Shown here one piece after another: positions 16,414 through 23,870 of a stretch of 64,000 nt of DNA. Under the pieces are notes generated by a model. It was not told where the DNA came from and made no database searches. It saw only the letters and a list, made by a program, of their open reading frames with translations. Position numbers and translations under genes: made by a program. The number at the start of each line of letters is the position of its first letter. The stretch's first letter is position 1. This DNA is from Agrococcus casei LMG 22410 (GTDB lineage Bacteria; Actinomycetota; Actinomycetes; Actinomycetales; Microbacteriaceae): assembly GCF_900163565.1 (NCBI RefSeq), contig NZ_FUHU01000038.1, forward strand, positions 62,001-126,000. Direction: 5' to 3'.

Positions 16414-17270
16414 TGCTCGACCTCAGCGCGGTCGCCGATGCGATTCACGATCATCGCGATGACGAAGATGATGGCAGTGAGCGTGACGCCGACCGCGGCT
16501 CCGGCCCCGACCGCACCCTGCTCGAACGCCAGCTTGAAAACTTCGTAGCTGGGCACCGTCGTCTGTGTCCCCGGGCCGCCGCTGGTCATGACGTAGACCA
16601 GGTCGAAGGTCTTCAGCGACGCGATGATCGTCAGCGTGAGCGCGACGGTGATCTCAGCGCGAACTGCGGGCACGATGATCGAGGTGAACTCTCGCACCGG
16701 CCCGGCGCCGTCGAGCCGTGCCGCCTCGAAGCGCTCCTGCGGAATGCGCGAGATGCCCGACATCAGCAGCACCGTGACAAGGCCCGTACTGATCCACGTG
16801 CCCACGAGACCCACGGCGATCAGGGCGAAGTCGTAGTCGCCGAGCCACGGGCGAGCGAGGCTGCCGAGGCCGACGGCCTCCAGCGCTCGGTTCAGGTATC
16901 CGTCGGGCGCGTAGATCTGCCGCCAGGCGACTGCCACGACCACCATCGCGATGACCTGCGGCAGGAAGATGATGACTCGGGCGATGCCGAGGCCCCAGAC
17001 CTTCGCACGCGAGAGCACGGCGGCAGCGACCAGCCCCAGGAGGGTCGGCAGCACGGCGAAGAAGAACACCAGCACGAAGGCATGGCCGAACGATGCCCGA
17101 AGCCCCGCATCGGCGAAGACCGCAGCGTAGTTGTCGAAGCCCACGAACGTCGCGAGCGTCGATCCGTCCCAGTCGTAGAGCGACAGCTGCACCGTGCGCC
17201 CGATCGGATACAGCAGGAATGCCGCATACAGCACCAGCGCAGGTGCAAGGTACAGCCAGGCTCGATTCAT
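16410..17270 (-). CDS. Sugar ABC transporter permease, MalF type
   Basis: 286-residue partner permease of the CUT1 importer. The N-terminus (LYLAPALVLYAAFLLYPIG) is the first transmembrane helix typical of MalF/UgpA/LacF proteins, and the EAA loop reads RFEAARLDGAGPVREF (about 190-205), followed by conserved TFDLVYVMTSGGPG. Its ATG follows the stop of the binding-protein gene with no gap, and I see no Shine-Dalgarno sequence, so translation is probably coupled. Together with the MalG-type protein it forms the membrane channel. Confidence 0.92.
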   Translation of the reverse strand: MNRAWLYLAPALVLYAAFLLYPIGRTVQLSLYDWDGSTLATFVGFDNYAAVFADAGLRASFGHAFVLVFFFAVLPTLLGLVAAAVLSRAKVWGLGIARVIIFLPQVIAMVVVAVAWRQIYAPDGYLNRALEAVGLGSLARPWLGDYDFALIAVGLVGTWISTGLVTVLLMSGISRIPQERFEAARLDGAGPVREFTSIIVPAVRAEITVALTLTIIASLKTFDLVYVMTSGGPGTQTTVPSYEVFKLAFEQGAVGAGAAVGVTLTAIIFVIAMIVNRIGDRAEVEQ

Positions 17271-18608
17271 CTAGGAGGTGAAGTCTGCGTAATCGCTTTC
17301 CAGGCGCTCGAGAAACTCTTCTGCGCTGATGCGCCCGTCGATGAGCTCCTGCAGAGCCGCCCCGATCGTGTCACCGAACGTGGGCGTCGCGTAGTCGAGG
17401 TACGGCAGCAGCTGGCCGCTCTGCGTGGTCGTCTCGTAGGCGGCATAGACATCCTGCAGCAGCGCCTGTTCAGGGGCGAGGGCGCTCGAGCCGAAGGCCG
17501 GAAGCCCGCCGTTCTCGGCGATGACCTGCATGGCCTTCTCGCTCGTGATGAAGTCGACGTAGGCGGCGGCGGCATCGGGAGCATCGGATGCGCTGGTCAC
17601 CGAGAACGGCACCCCTGTTCCGCCCGTGGTCGTCTCAGTGAGCGTGAAGAAGCCCGCGTCGTCCCCCATGGCGTCGGCCAGGTCGGCGGCGAGCCACGAG
17701 CCGCCCATCAGGAATGTGCCCTCGCCTTCGACAAGCGCATGCCACGCTGCGTCGTAGTCGGTGCCGTTGGCTCCGGGGTCGATGAGATCGCGCTCACCCC
17801 AGTCGGCCATAGTCTCTGCCGCCTCGAGGTTCTCGGGCGTCTGCCACGTCGCGCCATCATTGCCGAAGCCGAGAAGGCGGACGTCCTCGGGTGCGGCGAG
17901 CGCACCCTGGATGGGGCCGAACACATGCGCCGCGGGCCACTGCTCGACGTTGCCGAGCAGCAGCGGCGTGACGTCGGCCTCCAGCGAGGCCTGCATCGCA
18001 GCCTCGAACGAGTCGAGGTCAGTCGGCACCTCGATGCCGAGGTCAGCCAGGTGCTCCTTGCTGTAGAAGACGCCGACGATCTCGCCGACCTGCGGCAGCC
18101 CGTAGACGCTGCCTTCGCCGAAGCCGGTCGCGTCGTCGGTGTAACTCGAGTAGGCAAGCACGCTCTCGTCGAACCGGTCAGCCCATCCGTATGCCTCTGC
18201 ATACGCCGAGAGGTCGAGGATCTGGCCGCCGGAGACGAACTGCCCCATCGTGCCTCGTGCATTGTTGACCTGCACCACATCGGGAGCATCGTCGCTCGAG
18301 ATGGCAAGCCTGAGGGTGGTCACGAGGTCGTCGAACGACTGCGAGTTGCGTTCGATCGTGACGTTCGGGTACTCGTCTTCGAACGCGGCATTGAGTGCTT
18401 CGATCTGCGCGTTCTGGCCGCCGCGGACCTCTTGGTCCCAGACGCTCAGCGTCACGTCGCCCATCGAGGCGACGTCGGTCGAGACCTCGCCCTGGGGCTG
18501 CTCGGACTGCACCGGCGCGTCAGAGCCGGGCGTGCATCCTGCGAGCCCGACGACCGCAACGGTCGCCATGGCTGCCACAGCCAGTGATGGAGTTCTGCGC
18601 GCGGTCAT
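17271..18608 (-). CDS. Sugar ABC transporter substrate-binding lipoprotein
   Basis: 445-residue family 1 extracellular solute-binding protein. Signal peptide with lipobox LAGC; lipidated Cys25. The N-lobe opening (VTLSVWDQEVRGGQNAQIEALN) and the repeated Trp/Tyr residues are typical of CUT1 oligosaccharide binders such as raffinose or trehalose proteins; I cannot pick the sugar. The ATG at 18608 has GAGG 5 nt upstream; an in-frame GTG six codons earlier is less likely. A TAGGAT hexamer on the minus strand (18648-18643) is a plausible -10, and two ACGTCA direct repeats 12 nt apart (18625-18642) overlap the predicted transcription start and could bind a regulator. Confidence 0.9.
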   Translation of the reverse strand: MTARRTPSLAVAAMATVAVVGLAGCTPGSDAPVQSEQPQGEVSTDVASMGDVTLSVWDQEVRGGQNAQIEALNAAFEDEYPNVTIERNSQSFDDLVTTLRLAISSDDAPDVVQVNNARGTMGQFVSGGQILDLSAYAEAYGWADRFDESVLAYSSYTDDATGFGEGSVYGLPQVGEIVGVFYSKEHLADLGIEVPTDLDSFEAAMQASLEADVTPLLLGNVEQWPAAHVFGPIQGALAAPEDVRLLGFGNDGATWQTPENLEAAETMADWGERDLIDPGANGTDYDAAWHALVEGEGTFLMGGSWLAADLADAMGDDAGFFTLTETTTGGTGVPFSVTSASDAPDAAAAYVDFITSEKAMQVIAENGGLPAFGSSALAPEQALLQDVYAAYETTTQSGQLLPYLDYATPTFGDTIGAALQELIDGRISAEEFLERLESDYADFTS

Positions 18609-18664
18609 GGGGGCCTCTCGTGTCACGTCAGTACAGACGTCAATCCTATTCTGTGATGCATGTA

Positions 18665-18694
18665 GAGGGAGGCACCGTATTCGGTGCCTCCCTC
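18665..18694 (-). terminator. Terminator after the MerR gene
   Basis: Perfect 13-bp hairpin, arms 18665-18677 and 18682-18694 with loop TATT, 20 bp after the MerR stop codon. It separates the MerR transcript from the sugar importer operon. There is little T-run on either side. Confidence 0.75.
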
Positions 18695-18713
18695 AAGTCA
18701 AGTTGTTGAAGCG

Positions 18714-19277
18714 TCAGGATGCTCGCGACTTGCGCGCCCGCATCTGCGCGATCTCGTCGACGGGCGACTCGCCGGCCGCGGTCGTGTCGAGCTCGACCAG
18801 CTGCGTCTGCACCTCGCGAAGCACGGTGCCGACTGCGATGCCGAAGACGCCCTGGCCGCGGCCCAGAAGGTCGATGACCTCGTCGCTCGACGTGCAGAGG
18901 TAGACGCTTGCGCCGTCGGACATGAGGGTGATCTGCGCCAGGTCGTGGATGCCGGACTCGTGCAGCTGCTCGATCGCGACGCGGATCTGCTGCAGCGTGA
19001 TGCCGGTGTCGAGCAGTCGCTTGACCAGCTTGAGCACGAGGATGTCGCGGAACGAGTAGAGGCGCTGCGAGCCCGAGCCGTGAGCCGTGCGGATGCTCGG
19101 CTGCACGAGGTCGGTGCGCGCCCAGTAGTCGAGCTGTCGGTAGGTGATGCCAGCGGCGTCAGCGGCGACGGCGCCTCGATAGCCGGTTGCATCGTCTTGG
19201 TCGGGCAGGCCGTCGGTGAACAGCATGCCTACGTCGATGCGCGTGCCCTCGGCGATGTCGTTGCGTGACTCGTCCAC
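18714..19277 (-). CDS. MerR-family regulator, Rv1830 (ResR/McdR)-like
   Basis: 187 residues. The winged-helix core GITYRQLDYWARTDLVQPSI is followed by GSGSQRLYSFRDILVLKLVKRLL and a C-terminal part containing LLGRGQGVFGIAVG. To my recollection this combination is specific to the actinobacterial group of M. tuberculosis Rv1830, a MerR regulator linked to cell growth and division, not to metal-responsive MerR proteins; no metal-binding cysteine cluster is present. Start: GTG at 19277 has GGAAGGA 6 nt upstream; the ATG two codons earlier lies too close to it. A palindrome CTTCAA-N7-TTGAAG (19295-19313) just upstream is a candidate autoregulatory site. Confidence 0.82.
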   Translation of the reverse strand: MDESRNDIAEGTRIDVGMLFTDGLPDQDDATGYRGAVAADAAGITYRQLDYWARTDLVQPSIRTAHGSGSQRLYSFRDILVLKLVKRLLDTGITLQQIRVAIEQLHESGIHDLAQITLMSDGASVYLCTSSDEVIDLLGRGQGVFGIAVGTVLREVQTQLVELDTTAAGESPVDEIAQMRARKSRAS

Positions 19278-19294
19278 GTTCATTCCTTCCGAAC

Positions 19295-19313
19295 CTTCAA
19301 GTAGTGGTTGAAG
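19295..19313 (-). promoter_or_regulatory. Candidate operator of the MerR gene
   Basis: Perfect inverted repeat CTTCAA (19295-19300), 7-nt spacer, TTGAAG (19308-19313), directly upstream of the ribosome-binding site of the MerR gene. The position suits autoregulation; no experimental consensus is known to me. Confidence 0.4.
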
Positions 19314-19406
19314 TTCGTGACCACTGTACGAAGCATTCAACCGCTGAGGCGGACGACACGCGGAGTGTCGCGGTCGTGTTACACCCCTGTGATTCTTCCC
19401 ACCAGA

Positions 19407-20285
19407 CTACTCCCCCGCACTGACACTGGCCAGGGCTCGCCGCCGTCGCCCGCGCATCCGCGCCAGCACGCCGTGTCGCGGCGACAGCAGATAGACGAAT
19501 GCGAACGCGACGCCCTGCACGAGCACGACGGATCCGCCCGAGGCGATGTCGAGCCAGTAGCTCAGGTAGATGCCGACGATCGCGCACACAGCGGCGAGAA
19601 TGGGAGCGATCCAGAGCATGCGGCTGAATCGGTCGGTGAGCAGATGCGCGGTCGCGCCGGGGATGATCAGCATGGCGACCACCAGGATCACGCCCACGAT
19701 CTGCAGCGCGACGACGGCGGTGCAGGCGAGCATCCCGAGCAGCAGCGCCCCGAGCATGCGCGGATTCAGGCCGATGCTGTGCGCATGGGCCGGGTCGAAT
19801 GCATACAGCGTGAGGTCGCGGCGCTTGAGCAGCACGAGCGCGAACACGATCACCGCGAGCACCGCGATCTGCGCGAAGTCGGCCCGCGAGACGCCGAGGA
19901 CGCTGCCGAACACGATGTGCCCCAGGTCGGTCTGACTGGGCGTGACCGAGATCAGCACGAGCCCCAGTGCGAACAGGGTGGTGAAGACGATGCCGATCGC
20001 GGCGTCCTCCTTGATGCGCGAGGTGTCGCGAATCGCCCCGATGAGCGCCACGGCAAGCACGCCGAAGACGAGGGCACCGAGGGCGAACGGCACCCCGAGC
20101 ACGTAGGCTATGACGACTCCGGGAAGCACCGCGTGCGAGACGGCATCGCCCATGAGCGACCAGCCGATCAGCACCAGCCAGCACGAGAGGAGGCCGCAGA
20201 CGATCGCCGCGATGCCGGTGGCCAGCAGCGCGCGCACCATGAACTCGTACTGCAGCGGCTCGAGCAGGATGTCGAGCGGGTTCAC
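19407..20285 (-). CDS. Metal (Mn/Zn) ABC transporter permease
   Basis: 292-residue member of the ABC-3 (ZnuB/MntB/SitC) permease family, with about eight hydrophobic segments. Family motifs seen are SLMGDAVSHAVLPGVV (about 44-59) and IVGVILVVAMLIIPGATAHLLT (about 196-217). It is the last gene of the metal importer operon: its GTG start overlaps the ATPase stop (GTGA, 20282-20285). The C-terminal tail is strongly basic. Together with the binding lipoprotein upstream it most likely imports Mn(II), or possibly Zn(II). Confidence 0.92.
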   Translation of the reverse strand: MNPLDILLEPLQYEFMVRALLATGIAAIVCGLLSCWLVLIGWSLMGDAVSHAVLPGVVIAYVLGVPFALGALVFGVLAVALIGAIRDTSRIKEDAAIGIVFTTLFALGLVLISVTPSQTDLGHIVFGSVLGVSRADFAQIAVLAVIVFALVLLKRRDLTLYAFDPAHAHSIGLNPRMLGALLLGMLACTAVVALQIVGVILVVAMLIIPGATAHLLTDRFSRMLWIAPILAAVCAIVGIYLSYWLDIASGGSVVLVQGVAFAFVYLLSPRHGVLARMRGRRRRALASVSAGE

Positions 20286-21025
20286 GAGGCGCCCCCGGCG
20301 ATGTCGATGCCGAAGGCCAGCGCCAGCCGATCAGACTGCAGCACCTCGGCGATCTGCCCCTGGAAGAGCACGCGGCGCTGCAGCAGGATGCCGTCGTCGG
20401 CAAGCTCGGGCAGCGCGCCGAGGTCGTGCGACGAGACCACGATCGTGTGCCCGTCGTCGGCAAGGTCGCGCAGCACGCGGGTGATCGTGCGCTCCGACGC
20501 CTTGTCGACGCCGGCGAAGGGCTCGTCGAGCAGCAGGTGCACCGCCTCCTGCGCCAGGCAGCGCGCCACGAACGTGCGCTTGAGCTGGCCGCCCGAGAGC
20601 GCCCCGATCTGCCGCTCGGCGAGCGCAGTCAGATCGACGCGCTCGAGGGCCCGGTCGACAGCCTCGCGGTCAGCCGGCCGCACGCGACGGGTGAACCACT
20701 GATGGCCGTACCTCCCCATCATCACGACGTCGCGGACCGAGACCGGAAACTCGCGGTCGACCGCCTCGGTCTGGGGCACGTAGCCGATCAGGTTGCGCTG
20801 GCGTGCAGAGGACGGCGAGCGGCCGTCGATGCGCACGGTTCCGGAGGACGGGCGGATGCGCCCCACAATCGAGTTGAGCAGGGTCGACTTGCCGGATCCG
20901 TTCGTGCCGATCAGCCCGGTGACTCTGCTCGGCCGAATGGTCACGGTCGCATTCTCGAGTGCAGCGGTCTGGCCGTACCGCACCGTGAGGCCCTCAACGC
21001 GGATGCCGTCTGGACTCTCGCTCAT
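20282..21025 (-). CDS. Metal (Mn/Zn) ABC transporter ATP-binding protein
   Basis: 247-residue ABC ATPase. Walker A GTNGSGKST (about 40-48), Q-loop VPQTEAVD, signature LSGGQLKR, Walker B HLLLDEPFAGVD and switch His in SSHDLG. LSGGQLKR has Leu-Lys where most proteins have Gln-Gln/Arg, as in other metal-uptake ATPases. It overlaps the binding-protein gene by 4 bp upstream (21022-21025) and the permease downstream, giving strict stoichiometric coupling of the three products. Confidence 0.93.
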   Translation of the reverse strand: MSESPDGIRVEGLTVRYGQTAALENATVTIRPSRVTGLIGTNGSGKSTLLNSIVGRIRPSSGTVRIDGRSPSSARQRNLIGYVPQTEAVDREFPVSVRDVVMMGRYGHQWFTRRVRPADREAVDRALERVDLTALAERQIGALSGGQLKRTFVARCLAQEAVHLLLDEPFAGVDKASERTITRVLRDLADDGHTIVVSSHDLGALPELADDGILLQRRVLFQGQIAEVLQSDRLALAFGIDIAGGAS

Positions 21026-21942
21026 GCCACTCCCCCTGTCAGCCCGCTCACAATCAGCTCGGCGTCGTACCGAAGGAGGTCGAGGTAGGTCGGCACAGGC
21101 CCGTCAGGGCCGGAGAGCGAATCGACGAACAGCACGCCCCCGAACTGCGCATCGGTGCTCTCGACCACCTGCTGCATGGGCGCATCCGACACCGTCGACT
21201 CGCAGAAGACCGCCGGCACCTCGTTGTCGCGCACGAAGTCGATCGCCGAGGTGATCTGCCGGGGAGTCGCCTGCTGCTCTGCGTTGACCGCCCAGATGAA
21301 CTTCTCGGTGAGGCCGGCGTCTCGTGCGAGATACGAGAAGGCGCCTTCGCAGGTGACGAGGGCGCGATGCGACTCGGGCACGCCGTCGAGTGCTGTGAGC
21401 ATCTCGTCGTGCACCTGCTGCACCTGCTCTTGGTATTCGGCCGCGTTGGCCTCGAACTCGGCGGCGTGCTCGGGCAGGAGGTCGCTCAGCGCCTCGGCGA
21501 TGCCGTCGATGTAGACCTGCGCCTCGATCGGGCTCATCCACGCGTGTGGGTTGGCCGTGCCTGCTTCAGCGTCTGCTGTGATGTCGATCGTCTCGACGCC
21601 CTCGGAGACCACGGCGTGCGGAACATCCGCCTGCTCGATGAACTGTGCGAACCAGGCTTCGAGCCCCATGCCGTTCTCGAGCACGAGGTCGGCCTCTGAC
21701 GCCGTCGCGATGTCGCTCGGTGTGGGCTCGTAGCCGTGGATCTCAGCACCGGGCTTGACGATCGACGTCACCTCGACGTGTGCTCCCCCGACATTCTGCG
21801 CCATGTCTGCGAGCACCGAGAATGTCGTCAGCACCTGCGGCAGGCCGGTCGAGGCTTCGGGCTCGGCAGCGGGGGCGGATGCGGTGCATCCGTTCGCGAG
21901 CAGCGCCACAGCGGCGGCGGCCGCAATCGCGGCTCTTCTCAT
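21022..21942 (-). CDS. Metal-binding lipoprotein of ABC importer (cluster A-I type)
   Basis: 306 residues with lipobox ANGC (lipidated Cys19). The four expected metal ligands are all present: His in HGYEPTPSD, His in NPHAWMSP, Glu in FCESTVS and Asp in FVDSLSG. There is no His-rich loop between the first two, which argues for Mn (MntC/PsaA-like) over a ZnuA zinc protein; this distinction is an inference. The frame is open to 21969, but the ATG at 21942 has GGGGGAG directly upstream. It is first in its operon, and two related palindromes (21975-22012) sit in the promoter region. Confidence 0.9.
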   Translation of the reverse strand: MRRAAIAAAAAVALLANGCTASAPAAEPEASTGLPQVLTTFSVLADMAQNVGGAHVEVTSIVKPGAEIHGYEPTPSDIATASEADLVLENGMGLEAWFAQFIEQADVPHAVVSEGVETIDITADAEAGTANPHAWMSPIEAQVYIDGIAEALSDLLPEHAAEFEANAAEYQEQVQQVHDEMLTALDGVPESHRALVTCEGAFSYLARDAGLTEKFIWAVNAEQQATPRQITSAIDFVRDNEVPAVFCESTVSDAPMQQVVESTDAQFGGVLFVDSLSGPDGPVPTYLDLLRYDAELIVSGLTGGVA

Positions 21943-21974
21943 GCACTCCCCCTTCACGAGTCTGCACACCGGTA

Positions 21975-22012
21975 TTTCGGTTCACTGAAGCCCATATTTC
22001 GGCGTACCGAAA
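21975..22012. promoter_or_regulatory. Two palindromic operators of the metal importer
   Basis: TTTCGG-TTCA-CTGAAG (21975-21990) and TTTCGG-CGTA-CCGAAA (21997-22012). The second is a perfect 6+4+6 palindrome and the first a degenerate copy; each is preceded by TA. They start 22 bp apart, about two helical turns, so proteins bound at both would face the same side. Their place upstream of a metal importer suggests a metal-sensing repressor such as MntR (DtxR family) or Zur. Confidence 0.6.
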
Positions 22013-22090
22013 ACAGTAGCAAAGAAGGGCGGCGCAGGCGGCAGCGCGATGCTCCGGCGTGCCAGACTGGATGCAAGCGAAGGAGCCGCC

Positions 22091-22453
22091 ATGACCGAGC
22101 AGAACATGCCGAACCAGACCGACCCGCACGCCGTCAACCTGCACCGCGAGATCGCTCGCCTGCACGAAAAGGCATCATCGAGCGCTGCGCGACGAGCGTC
22201 GGACACGCTCTACGGCGGCCGTGAGACGGTGCTGCGCCAGACGCTGATCGTGCTGCTGGCTGACGCTGACCTTGCGCCACACGATGCTCCGCCAGAGGCG
22301 ACGCTGCAGGTGATCAGCGGACGCGTCGAGCTCGTCACAGCCCTGAAGTCCTGGACGCTCGAGACCGGCGACCTGATGTCGATACCGCAGGAGCGGCACA
22401 GTGTGCACGCACTCGACGACAGTGCGTTCGTGCTCACCGTCAGGCGAGCGTAG
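22091..22453 (+). CDS. Small cupin-domain protein
   Basis: 120 residues. The C-terminal two thirds form one cupin fold: VLRQTLIVLLADADLAPHDAPPEATLQVISGRV (split motif 1, lacking the full set of His ligands) and LETGDLMSIPQERHSVHALDDSAFVLTV (motif 2). The usual metal-binding His/His/Glu pattern is incomplete: only one or two His remain. It may bind metal weakly or serve as a sensor, and no function can be assigned. The ATG at 22091 has AGGAG 5 nt upstream; the frame is open earlier, to 22049. It lies just right of the metal-importer operators and reads away from them, so it may share their control. It ends 3 bp from the convergent DUF4190 gene. Confidence 0.75.
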   Translation: MTEQNMPNQTDPHAVNLHREIARLHEKASSSAARRASDTLYGGRETVLRQTLIVLLADADLAPHDAPPEATLQVISGRVELVTALKSWTLETGDLMSIPQERHSVHALDDSAFVLTVRRA

Positions 22454-22456
22454 TCC

Positions 22457-22933
22457 CTACATCAGGGTGGTCGCAGCCACGCCGATCGCGAAGAACGAGG
22501 CAACGGGTGCGATGAGCGCGATGACCAGAGCCGCGATCGCAAGCCCTCGGCCGGCGTTCTTGACCATGCCGATGATCGAGAGCACGATCGCGACGATGCC
22601 GAGCAGCGAAGCGAATCCCCACGCCACGAACGAGACCAGCACGGCGCCCGCAGCCTCGGGCGGCATGGTGTCTGTCGAGAACTCATAGCTCACGCCAGAC
22701 GCCACCCCGTATGGAGCGACTGCCGCGCCCATCCAGATTCCCGCGCCGACGCCCACGACGAGCGCAACTGCTGCCAGGATGAGCGACCAGAGGCCGAGCG
22801 CCTTCGACTTCGGCCGCGCAGGGGCAGGCTCGCCGTAGGGCGCGGGCTGTGCGTAGCCGTAGTCAGGCTGCTGCTGCCCGTAGCCGTAGTCGGGCTGCTG
22901 CTGCGGCTGACCGGTGCTGTAGTAATCGCTCAT
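22457..22933 (-). CDS. DUF4190-type small membrane protein with Gln/Tyr-rich N-terminus
   Basis: 158 residues. The N-terminal 35 residues are low-complexity, with two copies of QQQPDYGY, the kind of Pro/Gln/Tyr-rich tail often found on actinobacterial membrane proteins. Then come a basic patch (RPKSKALG) and three or four hydrophobic segments with the DUF4190-like signature GIVAIVLSIIGMVKNAGRGLAIAALVI. Such proteins sit in the plasma membrane; no function is known. It is convergent with the cupin gene and transcribed in the same direction as the epimerase downstream. Confidence 0.75.
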   Translation of the reverse strand: MSDYYSTGQPQQQPDYGYGQQQPDYGYAQPAPYGEPAPARPKSKALGLWSLILAAVALVVGVGAGIWMGAAVAPYGVASGVSYEFSTDTMPPEAAGAVLVSFVAWGFASLLGIVAIVLSIIGMVKNAGRGLAIAALVIALIAPVASFFAIGVAATTLM

Positions 22934-22973
22934 GGCGCCAGTGTACGGCGGCTCACCTGATCATGCAGTGTGA

Positions 22974-23843
22974 CTAGTGCATCCTGATCGAATCGACCGC
23001 GCGAAGGCCGTCTCTGATGAAGCGGTTCGCATGCGCGGCGAGATCGTCGGAGTCGTCCCAGAGGTTGCGCCAGATGCCGAGCGACTTGGTGAGCGACTCG
23101 TCGACGACCGTGCTCGAGAACGACTCGAACACGACCGGCCCGTCGAAGCCCGTGCGAACCAGTGCCCTGAAGAGCGCGTCGAAGTCGACCGATCCAGAGC
23201 CCAGGTAACCGCGGTGGCTCTCGCCGATGTGCACGTAGCGCAGCGTGTCGCCGAGGTCGAGGATCGGCTCAAGCATCCCCGACTCCTCGATGTTCATGTG
23301 GTACGTGTCGAGGTGCAGGTGCACGTTGTCGTGGCCGACCAGCTCACGGAACGCGAGGCCCTCGCGGCCGGTGTTCATGATGTTCGTCTCGTAGCGGTTG
23401 ACGATCTCGAGCGAGACGACGACACCGCGCTCGGCAGCGTAGGCGCCGATCCGACGGATCGCCTCCGCCGAGTGCTGACGGCTGAGGTCAGAGGCCGGCT
23501 GCGAGTACTTCTGCAGCGCCGAGTAGATGACGCCGCAGAGGTCGGTACCGCCCACGTGCGCCACGATGTCGACTGCTCTGCGCAGCAGCGCCTCGCCTCG
23601 CTCGACGACGGCGGGGTCTTCGCTCGAGACGTCGGTGTCGGCATTCAGCCCGAGTGACGCCGTCATCTCGATGCCCGTCTCTTCGAGCACCCGCTTCGCG
23701 GCCTCCTCGTCGAACGAGAAGGGATCCATGAGCGGCATCTCGATGAAGTCGAAGCCGGCCTCCTGCACCCCCTCGATGGCGGTGCGGATGCCCGCCTCAT
23801 CGAACTTGCCTGAGAAGACGAAACCGTGGCAGCCAATTCGCAT
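22974..23843 (-). CDS. Sugar phosphate isomerase/epimerase (TIM-barrel, tagatose/psicose 3-epimerase-like)
   Basis: 289-residue xylose-isomerase-like TIM barrel of the AP-endonuclease 2 family. Metal-binding residues expected in ketose 3-epimerases can be seen: Glu in SLEIVNRYE (about 150), Asp and His in LHLDTYHMN (about 185), His in YVHIGESH (about 213), and Glu in VVFESFSS (about 247). The product resembles D-tagatose/D-psicose 3-epimerases, but the substrate cannot be fixed. The ATG at 23843 follows TAGACT by 7 nt and is preferred over the ATG two codons upstream. It lies 27 bp after the GH92 gene in the same direction, with its own promoter, and may handle a released sugar. Confidence 0.87.
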   Translation of the reverse strand: MRIGCHGFVFSGKFDEAGIRTAIEGVQEAGFDFIEMPLMDPFSFDEEAAKRVLEETGIEMTASLGLNADTDVSSEDPAVVERGEALLRRAVDIVAHVGGTDLCGVIYSALQKYSQPASDLSRQHSAEAIRRIGAYAAERGVVVSLEIVNRYETNIMNTGREGLAFRELVGHDNVHLHLDTYHMNIEESGMLEPILDLGDTLRYVHIGESHRGYLGSGSVDFDALFRALVRTGFDGPVVFESFSSTVVDESLTKSLGIWRNLWDDSDDLAAHANRFIRDGLRAVDSIRMH

Positions 23844-23850
23844 GGCCATG

Positions 23851-23856
23851 AGTCTA
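23851..23856 (-). promoter_or_regulatory. Leaderless -10 element of the epimerase gene
   Basis: TAGACT on the minus strand, 7 nt before the ATG at 23843. It lies inside the 27-bp gap after the GH92 gene and decides between two nearby ATG codons. Confidence 0.62.
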
Positions 23857-23870
23857 CTTGCTCTCCGCGA

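Noticed and set aside
16383-18587. 734-codon open frame opposite the sugar transporter operon
   Set aside because: Shadow of three overlapping real genes.
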